A DNA stretch of 64,000 nucleotides from Amycolatopsis pretoriensis (GTDB lineage Bacteria > Actinomycetota > Actinomycetes > Mycobacteriales > Pseudonocardiaceae). The stretch lies in NCBI RefSeq assembly GCF_900107925.1, contig NZ_FNUJ01000001.1, positions 868,001-932,000 on the forward strand, read 5' to 3'. The notes beneath the pieces were generated by a model. That model saw nothing but the letters and a program-made list of their open reading frames with translations. It searched no databases and had not been told where the DNA came from. Positions 26,801 through 34,625 of this stretch are shown here, piece by piece; the stretch's first letter is position 1, and each line of letters opens with the position of its first letter. The translations under genes and the position numbers were made by a program.

Positions 26801-28215
26801 GGCCACGGCGTCGGCTCGGTGACGACCTTCAGCCGCAGGTCGTCGAACGCGATGTGCGGGTTCGGCGCGGTGAAGTGCAGCTGGGGCGGGAGCTCACCGT
26901 GAACGAGCGCGAGCACGACCTTGATCAGCCCCGCGATCCCGGCGGCCGCCTCCGCGTGCGCGATGTTCGTCTTGACCGAGCCGATCAGCAGCGGTGCGCC
27001 GGGGGAGCGGCCGGCGCCCAGGACGGCCCCGAGCGCGCCGGCCTCGATCGGGTCGCCGAGCAGGGTGCCGGTCCCGTGCGCCTCGACGTAGTCCACAGTG
27101 GATGGATCGAGCCCGGCGCCGCGGTAGGCGTCGCGCAGCATCGCCTGCTGGGCACCGGGGTTCGGGGCGGCCAGGCCGTTGGAGCGGCCGTCGGAATTGA
27201 CCGCCGACGAGCGGAGGACGGCGAGCACGCGGTCACCGTCGACTTCGGCGTCGGCCAGCCGCTTGAGCACGACGACGCCGCAGCCCTCGGCGCGCGCGAT
27301 GCCGTCCGCGCCGGCCGAGAAGGTCTTGCAGCGGCCGTCGCCGGCGAGCAGCCCGGCGGCGGCGAACGCGGCCGTCGGCCCCGGCACGAGCATGAGGTTC
27401 ACCCCGGCGGCCAGCGCCAGATCGGCTTCGCCGTCGCGCAGCGCGCGCACGGCGTGGTGCACCGCGACCAGCGACGACGAGCAGGCCGTGTCGACCGCCA
27501 TGCTCGGGCCGCGCAGGTCGTAGACGTAGGAGAGCCGGTTGGCGGCGATGCTGCCCGCCGCGCCGGTCGCCGTCCACAGGTCCGGTTCGGCGCCGGTCAG
27601 CGTCAGGTGGCCGTAGTCGTGGGTGGCGATCCCGGTGAAGACGCCGGTGCGGCTGCCGCGCAGCGACGCCGGGGCGATGCCGGCGTGCTCGAGCGCGGCC
27701 CAGGCGACCTCCAGGAGCATCCGCTGCTGGGGGTCCATCGTCGCGGCTTCGCGCGGGGTGATGCCGAAGTGCTCGGCGTCGAACCCGGCTACGTCGTCGA
27801 GGAAGCCGCCGACGACGGGTGCGGCGTCGGCGTTCCAGCGGCCGGGCGGCGCCGTCCGGACGGCGTCCCGCCCGCCGCGCAGCAGGTCCCAGTACTCCTC
27901 GACGCCGTCGGCACCGGGCCACCGGCAGCCGAGGCCGACGACGGCGACCGGGTCGGTCCGGCGCCGGTCGGCCGGCGCCGCCGCCGGCTCGTCGTCCGAG
28001 GTGAGGCTGCGGACGAGGTGGTCGACGGTCGGGCTCTCCCACAGCAGTGTCGCGGGGAGCCGCTTGCCGGTCAGGTCTTCGAGGTCGGCGGCGAGGCCGA
28101 CGGCCTGGCGGGAGGACAGGCCGTAGTCGGCGAGCGGACGGTCCGGCTCGACGTCGGTGCCGGTGTGTTCGGCGAGCAGCTCCAGGAGCCGCCGGCGCAG
28201 ATCGCGGTTTCTCAT
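23836..28215 (-). CDS. Pks13-like condensing polyketide synthase (ACP-KS-AT-ACP-TE)
   Basis: 1459 residues from ATG 28215, which overlaps the acyl-AMP ligase stop (ATGA). Domains in order: N-terminal ACP (Ser35 in [10 protein letters not shown]), KS (about 98-510; Cys245 in VDTACSSS, His in EAHGTGT and KTNIAHAEA), AT (about 600-890; Ser685 in GHSLGS), an Ala/Pro-rich repeat linker (about 945-1032), C-terminal ACP (Ser1070 in DLGLDSL) and thioesterase (Ser1274 in GWSFGG, Asp in VDTM, His1439 in AHHLS). This order, and the GLSSR form of the first ACP, match mycolic-acid condensase Pks13. There the N-ACP receives a long acyl chain from FadD32, the AT loads a carboxylated fatty acid, the KS condenses them, and the TE releases a 3-oxo-2-alkyl acid. 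No KR, DH or ER is present. No acyl-CoA carboxylase is encoded nearby. Confidence 0.93.
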   Translation of the reverse strand: MRNRDLRRRLLELLAEHTGTDVEPDRPLADYGLSSRQAVGLAADLEDLTGKRLPATLLWESPTVDHLVRSLTSDDEPAAAPADRRRTDPVAVVGLGCRWPGADGVEEYWDLLRGGRDAVRTAPPGRWNADAAPVVGGFLDDVAGFDAEHFGITPREAATMDPQQRMLLEVAWAALEHAGIAPASLRGSRTGVFTGIATHDYGHLTLTGAEPDLWTATGAAGSIAANRLSYVYDLRGPSMAVDTACSSSLVAVHHAVRALRDGEADLALAAGVNLMLVPGPTAAFAAAGLLAGDGRCKTFSAGADGIARAEGCGVVVLKRLADAEVDGDRVLAVLRSSAVNSDGRSNGLAAPNPGAQQAMLRDAYRGAGLDPSTVDYVEAHGTGTLLGDPIEAGALGAVLGAGRSPGAPLLIGSVKTNIAHAEAAAGIAGLIKVVLALVHGELPPQLHFTAPNPHIAFDDLRLKVVTEPTPWPAYSGRATAGVSAFGFGGTNAHVVLEEAARVEPVSAGPGVRIGLLSARTRSRLTERATQLADWLDSSPGQSLADVTHTLFRRDNGERHRAAFVAGDTAELAALLRAVGADPLPAGVAAGTAVPGDGPVFVFSGHGSQWAGMGRGLLASSSVFAAQVDKLGDPFTEHSGRSLHALLGADRLSLPETQLAIFGTQVALAARWEALGVRPAAVIGHSLGSAAAAVVSGVLTADEAVHLVASRARLLGTIDAGGAMAAVSLTPAELPAGVELAVDSAPGQVTVAGEASVLDDLVASLTAAGRTARRLPVSVAGHSGAVEPILGALREALTELGGRRPLVPWYDTVLTDPRSLPDFDAGYWAAHVRRPVRFRQAVTAAAADGHRVFVEVSPHPILRGSLSRTLEAAGIADAVVTGTVRRGQDEVRAFGAAAAELYCAGTRITVSAPDDGARLADVPPMRWRHERHWYTDVAPVAEWPPGSRAGSLAATGARAAAAAEPLAQPLPSGGGTSLAATGAQAAAAKPLSGQGSASAEHPSRPLVATGGPAAAAGQAATQTGPLPGPGGTSLAATPARDRLTEIVAAVMGLAPAHLDADTPLVDLGLDSLMANRIREAVRRELGAEPDTAAVLRGATLADLNRDLAPRDGELPRPARGRAWDAADRLVLRLWRTHTGADPGPHVHLDDRLARLLATDLTAELDTPIDAADLLPHDSLAALADVARAVLDTREARGPVHVLAPGDAGAASLLLFHPGGSTCTVYRPLLDRLPAGVPCLGFERVPGTSIEDRVERLLPLVRARLPRGPYRLAGWSFGGALAYGVATRLADDGADVELVALVDTMLPLPEPDLDPRASSARRFLRFTGYVEGTYGRPVRLGHDELAPLPEEEQIELTMRRVAEAGLLSPGVLRHQRQSFLDTLAAERGVPRRYDGRVVLYRATEPYAAGLAMEPRYSRSDLAAGWADLCPRLEIVPVPAHHLSVVDPPHVDVVARHLARLL
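25108..25375 (-). repeat. Imperfect repeats in the condensase linker
   Basis: Between AT and the second ACP the protein repeats S/PL(A/V)ATG-x-x-AAAA four times with spacers rich in Pro, Gly and Ser (codons within 25108-25375). The DNA shows matching GC-rich repeats. It is a flexible linker in the protein, and its repeat build echoes the repeat-rich gene junctions at 4135 and 32808. Confidence 0.6.
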
Positions 28216-29915
28216 CGCACCAAAGCCTTTCCGTAGTCGCCGGCGAGGTAGCGGTCGCGGCAGGCGGCGCGCGCGATCTTGCCGCTGGAGGTGCGCGGCA
28301 CCCGGCCGGCCGGGACGAGCAGCACGTCCCGCAGGGACAGCCCGTGCGCGTCGGAGACCAGCCGCCGCACCGCGACGGCGAGTGCGCGTTCCGCCTCCTC
28401 GGTCAGCGCGTCGTGGGTGCGGTGCTCGGCGACCACGACGACGGACTCGGTGTCGGCACCGGTGACGGCGAAGGCGGCGACGCTGCCGGGGCGGATGGCG
28501 GGGTCGGCGGACGCGGCCGTCGCCTCGACGTCCTGGGGGTAGTGGTTGCGGCCGTCGACGATGATGAGGTCCTTGATCCGGCCCGCGATGTACAGCTGCC
28601 CGTCGTGCCGGACGCCGAGGTCGCCGGTGCGCAGCCACGGGCCTTCGGGCAGCCCGGGGTGCTCGCCGGTCAGGCGGGCGCCGAAGGTTTCGGTGCTCTC
28701 CAACGGTTTCTCCCAGTAACCGGCGCCGACGTTGGGTCCGTGGACCCAGATCTCGCCGACCTCGCCGTCGGCCAGGGCGACGGCGGTGTGCGGGTCGACG
28801 AGGGCGACGTGCTGGCCGGCCGGCACCCCGCACGCGACGAGCCGGACGCCGGTCTCGGCCGGCCGCGCGGTGCCGGTGGCGAGGGCGTCCCGGTCGAAGG
28901 TCGTGACCTGCGGGGCCGCGGCCGGGCCGGTGGTGACGAAGACGGTCGCCTCGGCGAGGCCGTAGGCCGGGCGCGTCTTCTCGGGCGAGTACCCGGCGGC
29001 GGCGAACGCGGTGTGGAAGCGGTCGAGGACGTCCGGGTTGATCGGCTCGGCGCCGTTGACGATCGCCGCGACACCGCCGAGGCGCAGGCGCTCCGGTTCG
29101 CGCACGCGGGCCGCGCAGTAGTGGAAGGCGAAGTTCGGCGCCGCGCTCCACGCACCGGGGTGGTCGCCGAGCAGGTCGAGCCAGCGGACCGGGCGCTCGA
29201 CGAAGGCGAGCGGGTCCATCAGCACCGACCGCAGGCCCAGGGCCAGCGGCGTGATCAGGCCGAGGACGAGCCCCATGTCGTGGAACAGCGGGAGCCAGGA
29301 GACCGTGGTCGCCGTCCGCGGGTCGAGCCCGAGGCCGCGCACGACCTGGCCGACGTTGGCGAGCACGGCGGCGTGGGTGAGCACCACACCGGCTGGGCTG
29401 CGCGTCGAGCCGGACGTGTACTGCAGGTACGCGACGTCGTCCGGCGCCGCCGCGGGAGCCGGCCACGAGTGCGCCGGGCCCGGGCGGTCGGCGGCGACGA
29501 CCGGGACACCGCCGCCCAGGAAGTCCTCGACCGCGGGCCGGGCGCCGGTGGTCGTGACGACGGCCGTGGGCGCGCAGTCGTCGAGCACGGCGGCGAGGCG
29601 CCCCGCGTGGCCGGGCAGGCCGGGGTCGAACAGCGGCACGGCGATCGCGCCCGCGGCGATCGCGCCGAGGAAGCCGGCGACGTAGTCCGTCCCCTGCGGG
29701 CAGAGCACGGCCACCCGGTCGCCGGGGCGGACCGGGAGCGCGGCCGCGACGGCGTCGACGCGCTCGGCGAGCTGTCGCCAGGTCAGCCCGCGCCGTCGCC
29801 CGGCGGGGTCGTCGGCGAAGTCGGTGAAGGTCACGGCGGGCTCGTCGGGCGTCGCCGCCGCCCAGTGGCGCAGGCAGGCGGTGAGGGTGGCGCCGCCGAG
29901 GTGCTGCAGGGACAT
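28212..29915 (-). CDS. FadD32-like fatty acyl-AMP ligase
   Basis: 567 residues from ATG 29915 (AAGGAG upstream). ANL-superfamily motifs are clear: YTSGSTRSP (about 166-174), WLPLFHDMGLVLG, NGAEPINP, AYGLAEATVFVTT, LRTGDLG, and the C-terminal SGKIARAACRDRY with the catalytic Lys. Length and motifs fit fatty acyl-AMP ligases, which activate a fatty acid with ATP and hand it to a partner ACP. Its four-base overlap with the condensase gene implies the N-terminal ACP as acceptor, as for FadD32 and Pks13. Chain length is unknown. Confidence 0.92.
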   Translation of the reverse strand: MSLQHLGGATLTACLRHWAAATPDEPAVTFTDFADDPAGRRRGLTWRQLAERVDAVAAALPVRPGDRVAVLCPQGTDYVAGFLGAIAAGAIAVPLFDPGLPGHAGRLAAVLDDCAPTAVVTTTGARPAVEDFLGGGVPVVAADRPGPAHSWPAPAAAPDDVAYLQYTSGSTRSPAGVVLTHAAVLANVGQVVRGLGLDPRTATTVSWLPLFHDMGLVLGLITPLALGLRSVLMDPLAFVERPVRWLDLLGDHPGAWSAAPNFAFHYCAARVREPERLRLGGVAAIVNGAEPINPDVLDRFHTAFAAAGYSPEKTRPAYGLAEATVFVTTGPAAAPQVTTFDRDALATGTARPAETGVRLVACGVPAGQHVALVDPHTAVALADGEVGEIWVHGPNVGAGYWEKPLESTETFGARLTGEHPGLPEGPWLRTGDLGVRHDGQLYIAGRIKDLIIVDGRNHYPQDVEATAASADPAIRPGSVAAFAVTGADTESVVVVAEHRTHDALTEEAERALAVAVRRLVSDAHGLSLRDVLLVPAGRVPRTSSGKIARAACRDRYLAGDYGKALVR

Positions 29916-29950
29916 CGGGTTTCTCCTTGTGGTTCAGGCAGATCAGCGGT

Positions 29951-30565
29951 TCAGCGGCCCAGCCGCGGGCCCGCGTGCTGCCACGCGGCGACGGCCAGGG
30001 CGTCGAGGTCGAGATCGGTCGCTCCGGCGTCGCGGAGCACGAGCAGCACGTCGTCGGCGGCGATGGCGACGGTGCGCAGGCGCAGCCCGGTGGTCTGGCC
30101 GGGCAGGCTCAGGACTTGCTGGTAGGACAGGGTTTCCGCACCGGGAATGGCGGGTGGGGTGTTCAGGGTGAGCGTCGAGACCGTCGGGAGATCGCCGTCG
30201 TCGACGGTGACCTGGGCGCAGCGGCGCGCCTGAGCGGTCCACGCCTTGAGATCGGTGCGAGTACGGGCGAGGAGTTCCGACAGCTGACCGCTTTCCAGCG
30301 TCGTCTGGAAGCCGCGTGCGGTCACCTGTCCGCCGGGGAGCAGCCGGCCGTGGACGACGGCGGTGCAGCCGTCGTCCCGGTCCGTTGTGGACGGTGCTTC
30401 GGGTACGGCGAACTCGGCGCGGGCGGGGGTGCCCGGAATCGCTTCGGCGGGCAGCAGCGCGGCGGGCGGCACCGTCGGCGGCGGTTTCGCGGTCGATCCG
30501 GAAATGGTCGCCGTCGCGGCGGCGATGATCAGGAAGACGGGGAGAAAGCGAATTCGGGCAGCCAT
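29951..30565 (-). CDS. Secreted protein of unknown function, first gene of the condensase operon
   Basis: 204 residues from ATG 30565, six bases after GAAAGGG; ATG 30571 in frame has no spacing. A signal peptide or membrane anchor (RFLPVFLIIAAATATISGS) is followed by a Pro-rich stretch and a domain with PPAALLPAEAIPGT, DDGCTAVVHGRLL and an amphipathic C-terminal half with RRCAQVTVDDGDLPTVSTL. The pattern recalls the small extracytoplasmic sensor-like domains of actinobacterial lipoproteins and PknH, but I cannot assign it. No lipobox Cys is visible. It lies 35 bp upstream of the acyl-AMP ligase on the same strand and may handle the lipid outside the membrane. Confidence 0.65.
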   Translation of the reverse strand: MAARIRFLPVFLIIAAATATISGSTAKPPPTVPPAALLPAEAIPGTPARAEFAVPEAPSTTDRDDGCTAVVHGRLLPGGQVTARGFQTTLESGQLSELLARTRTDLKAWTAQARRCAQVTVDDGDLPTVSTLTLNTPPAIPGAETLSYQQVLSLPGQTTGLRLRTVAIAADDVLLVLRDAGATDLDLDALAVAAWQHAGPRLGR

Positions 30566-30678
30566 GGTCATCCCTTTCGGGAGGGTTTTCGAGGGGTTCG
30601 CGGTCCCCGCGCTGGGACCCTTCGCCGGCGCTGCGTCTGCGGACGGCCAAGCCCGGCGGCACGGGTGACCCTACGGCA

Positions 30679-30692
30679 GGTAATCGGTTACC
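30679..30692. promoter_or_regulatory. GGTAA-N4-TTACC palindrome
   Basis: GGTAATCGGTTACC has perfect 5-bp arms and lies about 115 bp upstream of the secreted-protein gene. It is a candidate operator for the leftward operon. Confidence 0.4.
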
Positions 30693-30804
30693 GGAAGAGC
30701 CTCAAGATTGCGTAAACGTCGTGCGTGTACCCGGCGTGACCTGTGGAATGGCAGGTTACTGGCGAGTCAACCCCGGCGGTGTGGCACGGGCGTCCGACTT
30801 TCGT

Positions 30805-30837
30805 CACCCTGGGTGGTCGCCGACTCACCCTGGTGGG
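30805..30837. repeat. Direct repeat of CACCCTGG words
   Basis: CACCCTGGGTGG (from 30805) and CACCCTGGTGGG (from 30826) are 21 bp apart, two helical turns. The first contains the palindrome CACCC-T-GGGTG. They may be two binding sites for one regulator on the same DNA face. Confidence 0.35.
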
Positions 30838-30861
30838 GGAGTTTGTTTGCCTGCCGGTCAC

Positions 30862-30881
30862 ATTGTCCGGCATCGGACAAT
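30862..30881. promoter_or_regulatory. 20-bp operator-like palindrome ATTGTCCG-N4-CGGACAAT
   Basis: Perfect 8-bp arms separated by GCAT, 90 bp upstream of the acyltransferase ATG. Size and symmetry are typical of TetR-family operators. No regulator gene is adjacent, so the binding protein must be encoded elsewhere. Confidence 0.6.
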
Positions 30882-30970
30882 TGCGTTCCCGTTTCTCGCT
30901 CGGCTAACTTGACCGCATACCCGGCGCGTTTCCGGGTGATCGCCGTCACTTTCCCGGGAAAGGAAAACAG

Positions 30971-31984
30971 ATGCGCATATCCGCGAGGTGGCGGCGGTGC
31001 GCCGCGGTGCTGCTCGCCGTGGCGGCCACACTGCCCGGCGTCCCCGCCCACGCCGCGACGGGCGTGCCGGACGCCCGCGCCGACGACGGCTCGCACGTGG
31101 TCGCGCAGACCACTGTGGACGGTGACCCGCGGGTGCTCGACCTGACCGTGCGCTCGACCGGCGTCGGCGCTTATGCGATGGTCCGGCTGATCCTGCCGCG
31201 CGACTGGGCCGCTTCGCCGGAGCGGACGTGGCCCGCCGTCTACCTGCTCGCGGGGGAGACGCGGCTGCAGGACTACCGCGGCTGGAGCGCCAACACCGAC
31301 GTCCGGCGCCTCGCCGACGACGCGGACGTCCTCGTCGTCATGCCGGGGGCGGGTCCGGCGGGGTTCTTCAGCGACTGGTGGAACTACGGCAAGGACCTCG
31401 CGCTCAACCAGTGGGAGACGTTCACCGCCGTCGAGCTGCCGCAACTGGTCGACCGCGGCTACCGCGGGAACGGCCGGCGCGCCGCGGCCGGGTTGTCGCT
31501 GGGCGGCTACGGCGCGATCGAACTCGCGGCGCGCCGGCCGGGCGTCTTCCGCTACGCGGCGTCGTACAGCGGGAACCTCAACCCGGCCGGCCCCACGGGG
31601 GAGCTGCTGACCGACGCCATCGTCGCTTCGGCCCACCTCGACCCCGAAGCGCTGTGGGGCGACCGCCGGCGCGAATCCGCGCGGTGGGAGGCGCACGACC
31701 CGGTCGTGAACGCCGATCGGCTGCGCGGCACGGAGCTGTACCTGTCGGCGGGCAACGGCCTGCCGGGGCCGCTCGACGCGAAGCTCCCGGTCGACGTGCT
31801 GCCCGGGGCGATGCTGCTGGAGTTCCTGTGCGGCGGCCAGACCACGGCGATGGCCGGCCGGCTGCGTGCGCTCGGCGTCCCGGTGACGGCGGACCTCTAC
31901 GGGCCGGGCACGCACCAGTGGGCGTACTGGCAGGAGCAGCTGCACAAGACGTGGCCGCGGATGCTGGCGGTGGTGGCGTCGTGA
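30971..31984 (+). CDS. Secreted antigen-85-like acyl (mycolyl) transferase/esterase
   Basis: 337 residues from ATG 30971 (AAAGGA upstream). A Sec signal (CAAVLLAVAATLPGVPAHA) precedes an alpha/beta-hydrolase of the antigen 85/esterase D type. Signatures: VVMPGAGPAGFFSDWWNYG, QWETFTAVELPQLVD, GLSLGGYGAIELAARRP with the nucleophile Ser, YLSAGNG, and THQWAYWQEQL, which corresponds to the THSWEYW His motif of Ag85. In mycolate bacteria such enzymes move a mycolate between trehalose molecules or onto arabinogalactan. Here it is the first gene of the operon divergent from the Pks13-like condensase, and a role in transferring that lipid is a natural inference. A simple esterase remains possible. Confidence 0.85.
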   Translation: MRISARWRRCAAVLLAVAATLPGVPAHAATGVPDARADDGSHVVAQTTVDGDPRVLDLTVRSTGVGAYAMVRLILPRDWAASPERTWPAVYLLAGETRLQDYRGWSANTDVRRLADDADVLVVMPGAGPAGFFSDWWNYGKDLALNQWETFTAVELPQLVDRGYRGNGRRAAAGLSLGGYGAIELAARRPGVFRYAASYSGNLNPAGPTGELLTDAIVASAHLDPEALWGDRRRESARWEAHDPVVNADRLRGTELYLSAGNGLPGPLDAKLPVDVLPGAMLLEFLCGGQTTAMAGRLRALGVPVTADLYGPGTHQWAYWQEQLHKTWPRMLAVVAS

Positions 31985-32811
31985 AACCGTCCTATGTGGT
32001 CACGGGCGCGTCGGGCGGGATCGGCCGCGCGTGCGTCGCGGAGCTGGTCCGCCGCGGCGCGCACGTGTGGGCGAGCGTCCGCACGGACGGGGACGAGAAG
32101 GAGCTGGACCGCGCGTACGGCGACGCGGTGACGGTGCTGCGCATGGATTTGCGGGACGCGGAGTCGATCGCCGCGTGCGGCGCGCGGGTCGCGGCGGCGG
32201 GACCGGTGCGGGGCCTGGTGAACAACGCCGGGCTGGCGCGGCCGGGGCCGCTGGAGTACGTGCCGCTCGCGGCGTTCCGCGAGCAGCTGGACGTGAACGT
32301 GACGGGTCAGCTGGCGGTGACCCGCGCGATGCTGCCGGCGTTGCGGATCGCCCCGGTGGCGCGGGTGGTGACGGTCGGTTCGATCGGCGGCCGCGTCGCG
32401 GGGCCGATGGTCGGGCCGTACCACACGTCGAAGTTCGCGCTGGTGGGCTTGACGGACAGCCTCCGGGCGGAGCTGGCCCCGGAGGGGATCGAGGTGGTCC
32501 TGGTCGAGCCGGGCGCGGTGGCGACGGCGATCTGGACCCGGGCGCGCGAAGCAGCGGAGGAGGTACGCGCGACGCTGCCGGCCGCGGGTCTCGAGAGGTA
32601 CGGCGAGCAGTTGGCGGCGGCGGAGCGAAGCGCGGCGCGGTCGGCGCGGACGGGGCTGCCGCCGCGAAGGGCTGCGGAGGTGGTGGTCCGGGCGTTGACG
32701 ACGAGACGGCCGGCGCCGAGGTACCTGGTCGGGGGAGACGCGCGGTTGGCAGCGGTGCTGGCGAACCTGCCGTTCCGCCTGCGCTACCGGTTGACGGCGG
32801 CGAAGCGATGA
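31981..32811 (+). CDS. SDR oxidoreductase, candidate 3-oxo reductase
   Basis: 276 residues from GTG 31981, overlapping the upstream stop (GTGA). Classical SDR: TGASGGIG cofactor motif, NNAGLA, Ser in VGSIGG, and YHTSK active site, with EPGAVAT. The condensase makes a 3-oxo acid and has no ketoreductase domain, so this SDR could reduce it to the 3-hydroxy form, the job CmrA does for mycolates. That function is inferred from position only; the sequence is of the general BDH/retinol-dehydrogenase-like type. Confidence 0.85.
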   Translation: MKPSYVVTGASGGIGRACVAELVRRGAHVWASVRTDGDEKELDRAYGDAVTVLRMDLRDAESIAACGARVAAAGPVRGLVNNAGLARPGPLEYVPLAAFREQLDVNVTGQLAVTRAMLPALRIAPVARVVTVGSIGGRVAGPMVGPYHTSKFALVGLTDSLRAELAPEGIEVVLVEPGAVATAIWTRAREAAEEVRATLPAAGLERYGEQLAAAERSAARSARTGLPPRRAAEVVVRALTTRRPAPRYLVGGDARLAAVLANLPFRLRYRLTAAKR

Positions 32812-33014
32812 AGCGGCCCGAACGGGCTTGCCGGTCGGCCGCCGGGCGCGGTGGTCCGCAACTTCACCGTGTGGCGGCGGCCGCGCGATCTTGCTGGTTG
32901 TCCGCCGGGCGCGGTGGTCCGCAACTCCACCGTGTGGCGGCGGCCGCGGGGGCGTGCTCGTCGGCCGCCGGTTGCGGCCGGCCGCAACCCCACCGCTCGG
33001 CGGCGAAGCGATGA
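32808..33014 (+). repeat. Repeat-built mini-ORF bridging SDR and glycosyltransferase
   Basis: GCGGCGAAGCGATGA occurs at 32797-32811 and again at 33000-33014. Between them are three tandem imperfect units of about 64 bp (sharing GGCGCGGTGGTCCGCAACT). The stretch is a 68-residue frame with three copies of SA(A)GRGGPQLHRVAAAA-type sequence. Its ATG overlaps the SDR stop and its TGA overlaps the glycosyltransferase ATG (ATGA at both ends). It is built like the junction at 4135. It seems to be an expansion of an original ATGA overlap that preserved coupling. Confidence 0.65.
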
Positions 33015-34210
33015 GCCGCGAGGTCGTCATCATCGCCCCCGGTTCGCGCGGCGATGTCCAACCCTGCGTCGCCCTCGGGCGAGGGCTCGCTGCCGATGGC
33101 GACCGGGTCCGCGTGCTCGCCGCCCCGGCCTTCGAACCCCTCGTCACCCGGCACGGCCTCGGCTTCGGCCCCCTATCGGCGGATCCCGGCGCCCTGCTCG
33201 GCTCCGAAGCCGGGAAAGCCTGGACCACCGGCCGCCCGCTCAAGTTCCTCACCGGCCTCCGCGCCGCCCTCCGGCCGGTGCTCGACCGCCTGCTCGCCGA
33301 CGTCCACGCCGGCACGAAAACCGCCGACCTCGTGCTCGCGCCGACGCTCGGCTTCCTGGGCACCCACCTGCCCGTCCCGAACGTCGAACTCCACTACCAG
33401 CCCAGCGTCCCGACGCGCGCCTTCCCGCACCCGCTGCTCCCGTGGGCCGCCAGACTGGGACCGTGGGGCCGCCACCTGAGCTTCACCGCCGTCGACGCGC
33501 TGGCCGGGCGCCTCCTGCGTCCCGAACTCGACCGCTGGCGCGCCGAAACCCTCGGCGTGCCCGGGAAACGGCCGCGCCGCGATTCCCCCGTCCTGTGCGG
33601 GTTCTCCGAGGCCGTCGTGCCGCGGCCGCCCGACTGGCCCGCCCGCGTCCACGTCACCGGCTACTGGTTCCTCGACGCCGACCCCGGCTGGCGCCCGGGC
33701 CCGCGGCTGCGCGACTTCCTGGCCGCGGGTCCGCCGCCGGTGTACATCGGCTTCGGCAGCATGCGTGCGACCGAGGAAACCTTCGCCCTCGCGCGCACTG
33801 CCCTCCGCCGCGCCGGGCTGCGCGGGCTCGTCGCCGGCGCGGGACCGGAGACCGACGACGTGCTCACCGTCGCGGACGTCCCGCACGACTGGTTGTTCCC
33901 GCGCACCGCGGCGGTGGTCCACCACGGCGGCGCGGGCACCACCGCGGCCGGCTTGCGAGCCGGCGTCCCGACGCTGGTGTGCCCGGTCTTCGCCGACCAG
34001 CCCTACTGGGGCGACCGCGTCTTCCGCCTCGGCGCGGGTCCCCGGCCGCTCGCCGACCCGGCGGAGCTGCCCGCGAAACTCGAAGAGCTGACCGGCAATC
34101 CGCTCTTCCGCCGCGGCGCGCAGTACGTCGGCGCCCGGCTGCGCAAGGAGAACGGCGTCGCCCACGCCTGCTCGGTGCTGCGCGAGGTCCGGCCCGGTCT
34201 GCGATCATGA
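33011..34210 (+). CDS. UGT/GT28-type lipid glycosyltransferase
   Basis: 399 residues from ATG 33011. A GT-B enzyme: N-terminal IIAPGSRGDVQPCVALGRGL and C-terminal donor motif VVHHGGAGTTAAGLRAGVP followed by FADQPYWGDRV. This is the family of sterol glucosyltransferases and the mycobacterial glycolipid enzymes. It uses a nucleotide sugar and usually a lipid or polyketide acceptor. Coupling to the SDR and acyltransferase suggests that it glycosylates the cluster's lipid in the cytoplasm, or makes the sugar head to which the acyl chain is attached. Confidence 0.9.
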   Translation: MSREVVIIAPGSRGDVQPCVALGRGLAADGDRVRVLAAPAFEPLVTRHGLGFGPLSADPGALLGSEAGKAWTTGRPLKFLTGLRAALRPVLDRLLADVHAGTKTADLVLAPTLGFLGTHLPVPNVELHYQPSVPTRAFPHPLLPWAARLGPWGRHLSFTAVDALAGRLLRPELDRWRAETLGVPGKRPRRDSPVLCGFSEAVVPRPPDWPARVHVTGYWFLDADPGWRPGPRLRDFLAAGPPPVYIGFGSMRATEETFALARTALRRAGLRGLVAGAGPETDDVLTVADVPHDWLFPRTAAVVHHGGAGTTAAGLRAGVPTLVCPVFADQPYWGDRVFRLGAGPRPLADPAELPAKLEELTGNPLFRRGAQYVGARLRKENGVAHACSVLREVRPGLRS

Positions 34211-34214
34211 CGGC

Positions 34215-34625
34215 GTGAAGCCACGCCGCTGGAACCCGGACACCGTCGCCGCCCCGCTCGGGCGGTACAGCCACCTGGCCGACGTCCCCGCCGGGTACCG
34301 GCTCGTCTTCCTCGCCGGACAGCTCGGCGTCGAACCGGACGGGACGCTCGCCGGCGCCGACGCCGAAACGCAGGCCAGGCAGCTCTTCGCCAACCTCGGC
34401 GCCCTCCTCGCGGCCGAAGGCGCCGGGCCGGAGCACCTCGTCAAGCTGCTGACGCTCGTCGCGGGCACCGAGCACCTCGACGGCTACCGCGCCGCGCAGG
34501 CCGAGGTCTTCGCGGGCTGGTTCCCCGGCGGCGACTACCCGGCGCAGACGCTCGCGGTGGTGGCGGGGCTGGCGCGACCGGAGTACGCCGTGGAGGTCGA
34601 GGCGGTCGCCGCCGTGCCGATCTAG
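34215..34625 (+). CDS. RidA-family protein
   Basis: 136 residues from GTG 34215, four bases after the glycosyltransferase stop. The chorismate-mutase-like RidA fold is visible: RYSHLADVPAGYRLVFLAGQLG, QARQLFANLGALLAAEGAGPEHLVKLLTLV and ARPEYAVEVEAVAAVPI, though the catalytic Arg motif is poorly conserved. RidA proteins hydrolyse reactive enamine/imine intermediates. Its role here is unclear; it may just be a neighbour. Its stop shares CTAG with the stop of the convergent YdcF gene. Confidence 0.85.
   Translation: MKPRRWNPDTVAAPLGRYSHLADVPAGYRLVFLAGQLGVEPDGTLAGADAETQARQLFANLGALLAAEGAGPEHLVKLLTLVAGTEHLDGYRAAQAEVFAGWFPGGDYPAQTLAVVAGLARPEYAVEVEAVAAVPI

Larger units (their letters stand above)
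30566..30970. other. Divergent control region of the lipid cluster
   Basis: 405 bp without a gene, between the operon for secreted protein, ligase, condensase and exporter and the divergent acyltransferase operon. It holds two palindromes (30679-30692 and 30862-30881) and a pair of CACCCTGG direct repeats (about 30805 and 30826). The right half is relatively AT-rich. I expect promoters for both operons here. Confidence 0.6.

Noticed and set aside
22382..26806. A single open frame of 1474 codons across the MFS and condensase genes
   Set aside because: It only joins the MFS gene to an out-of-frame shadow of the condensase; the MFS start is GTG 23839 in a GTGA overlap.
23836..29466. An 1876-codon frame extending the condensase at its N-terminus
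   Set aside because: The first 417 codons are antisense-like low-complexity shadow of the acyl-AMP ligase; ATG 28215 with an ATGA overlap is the natural start.
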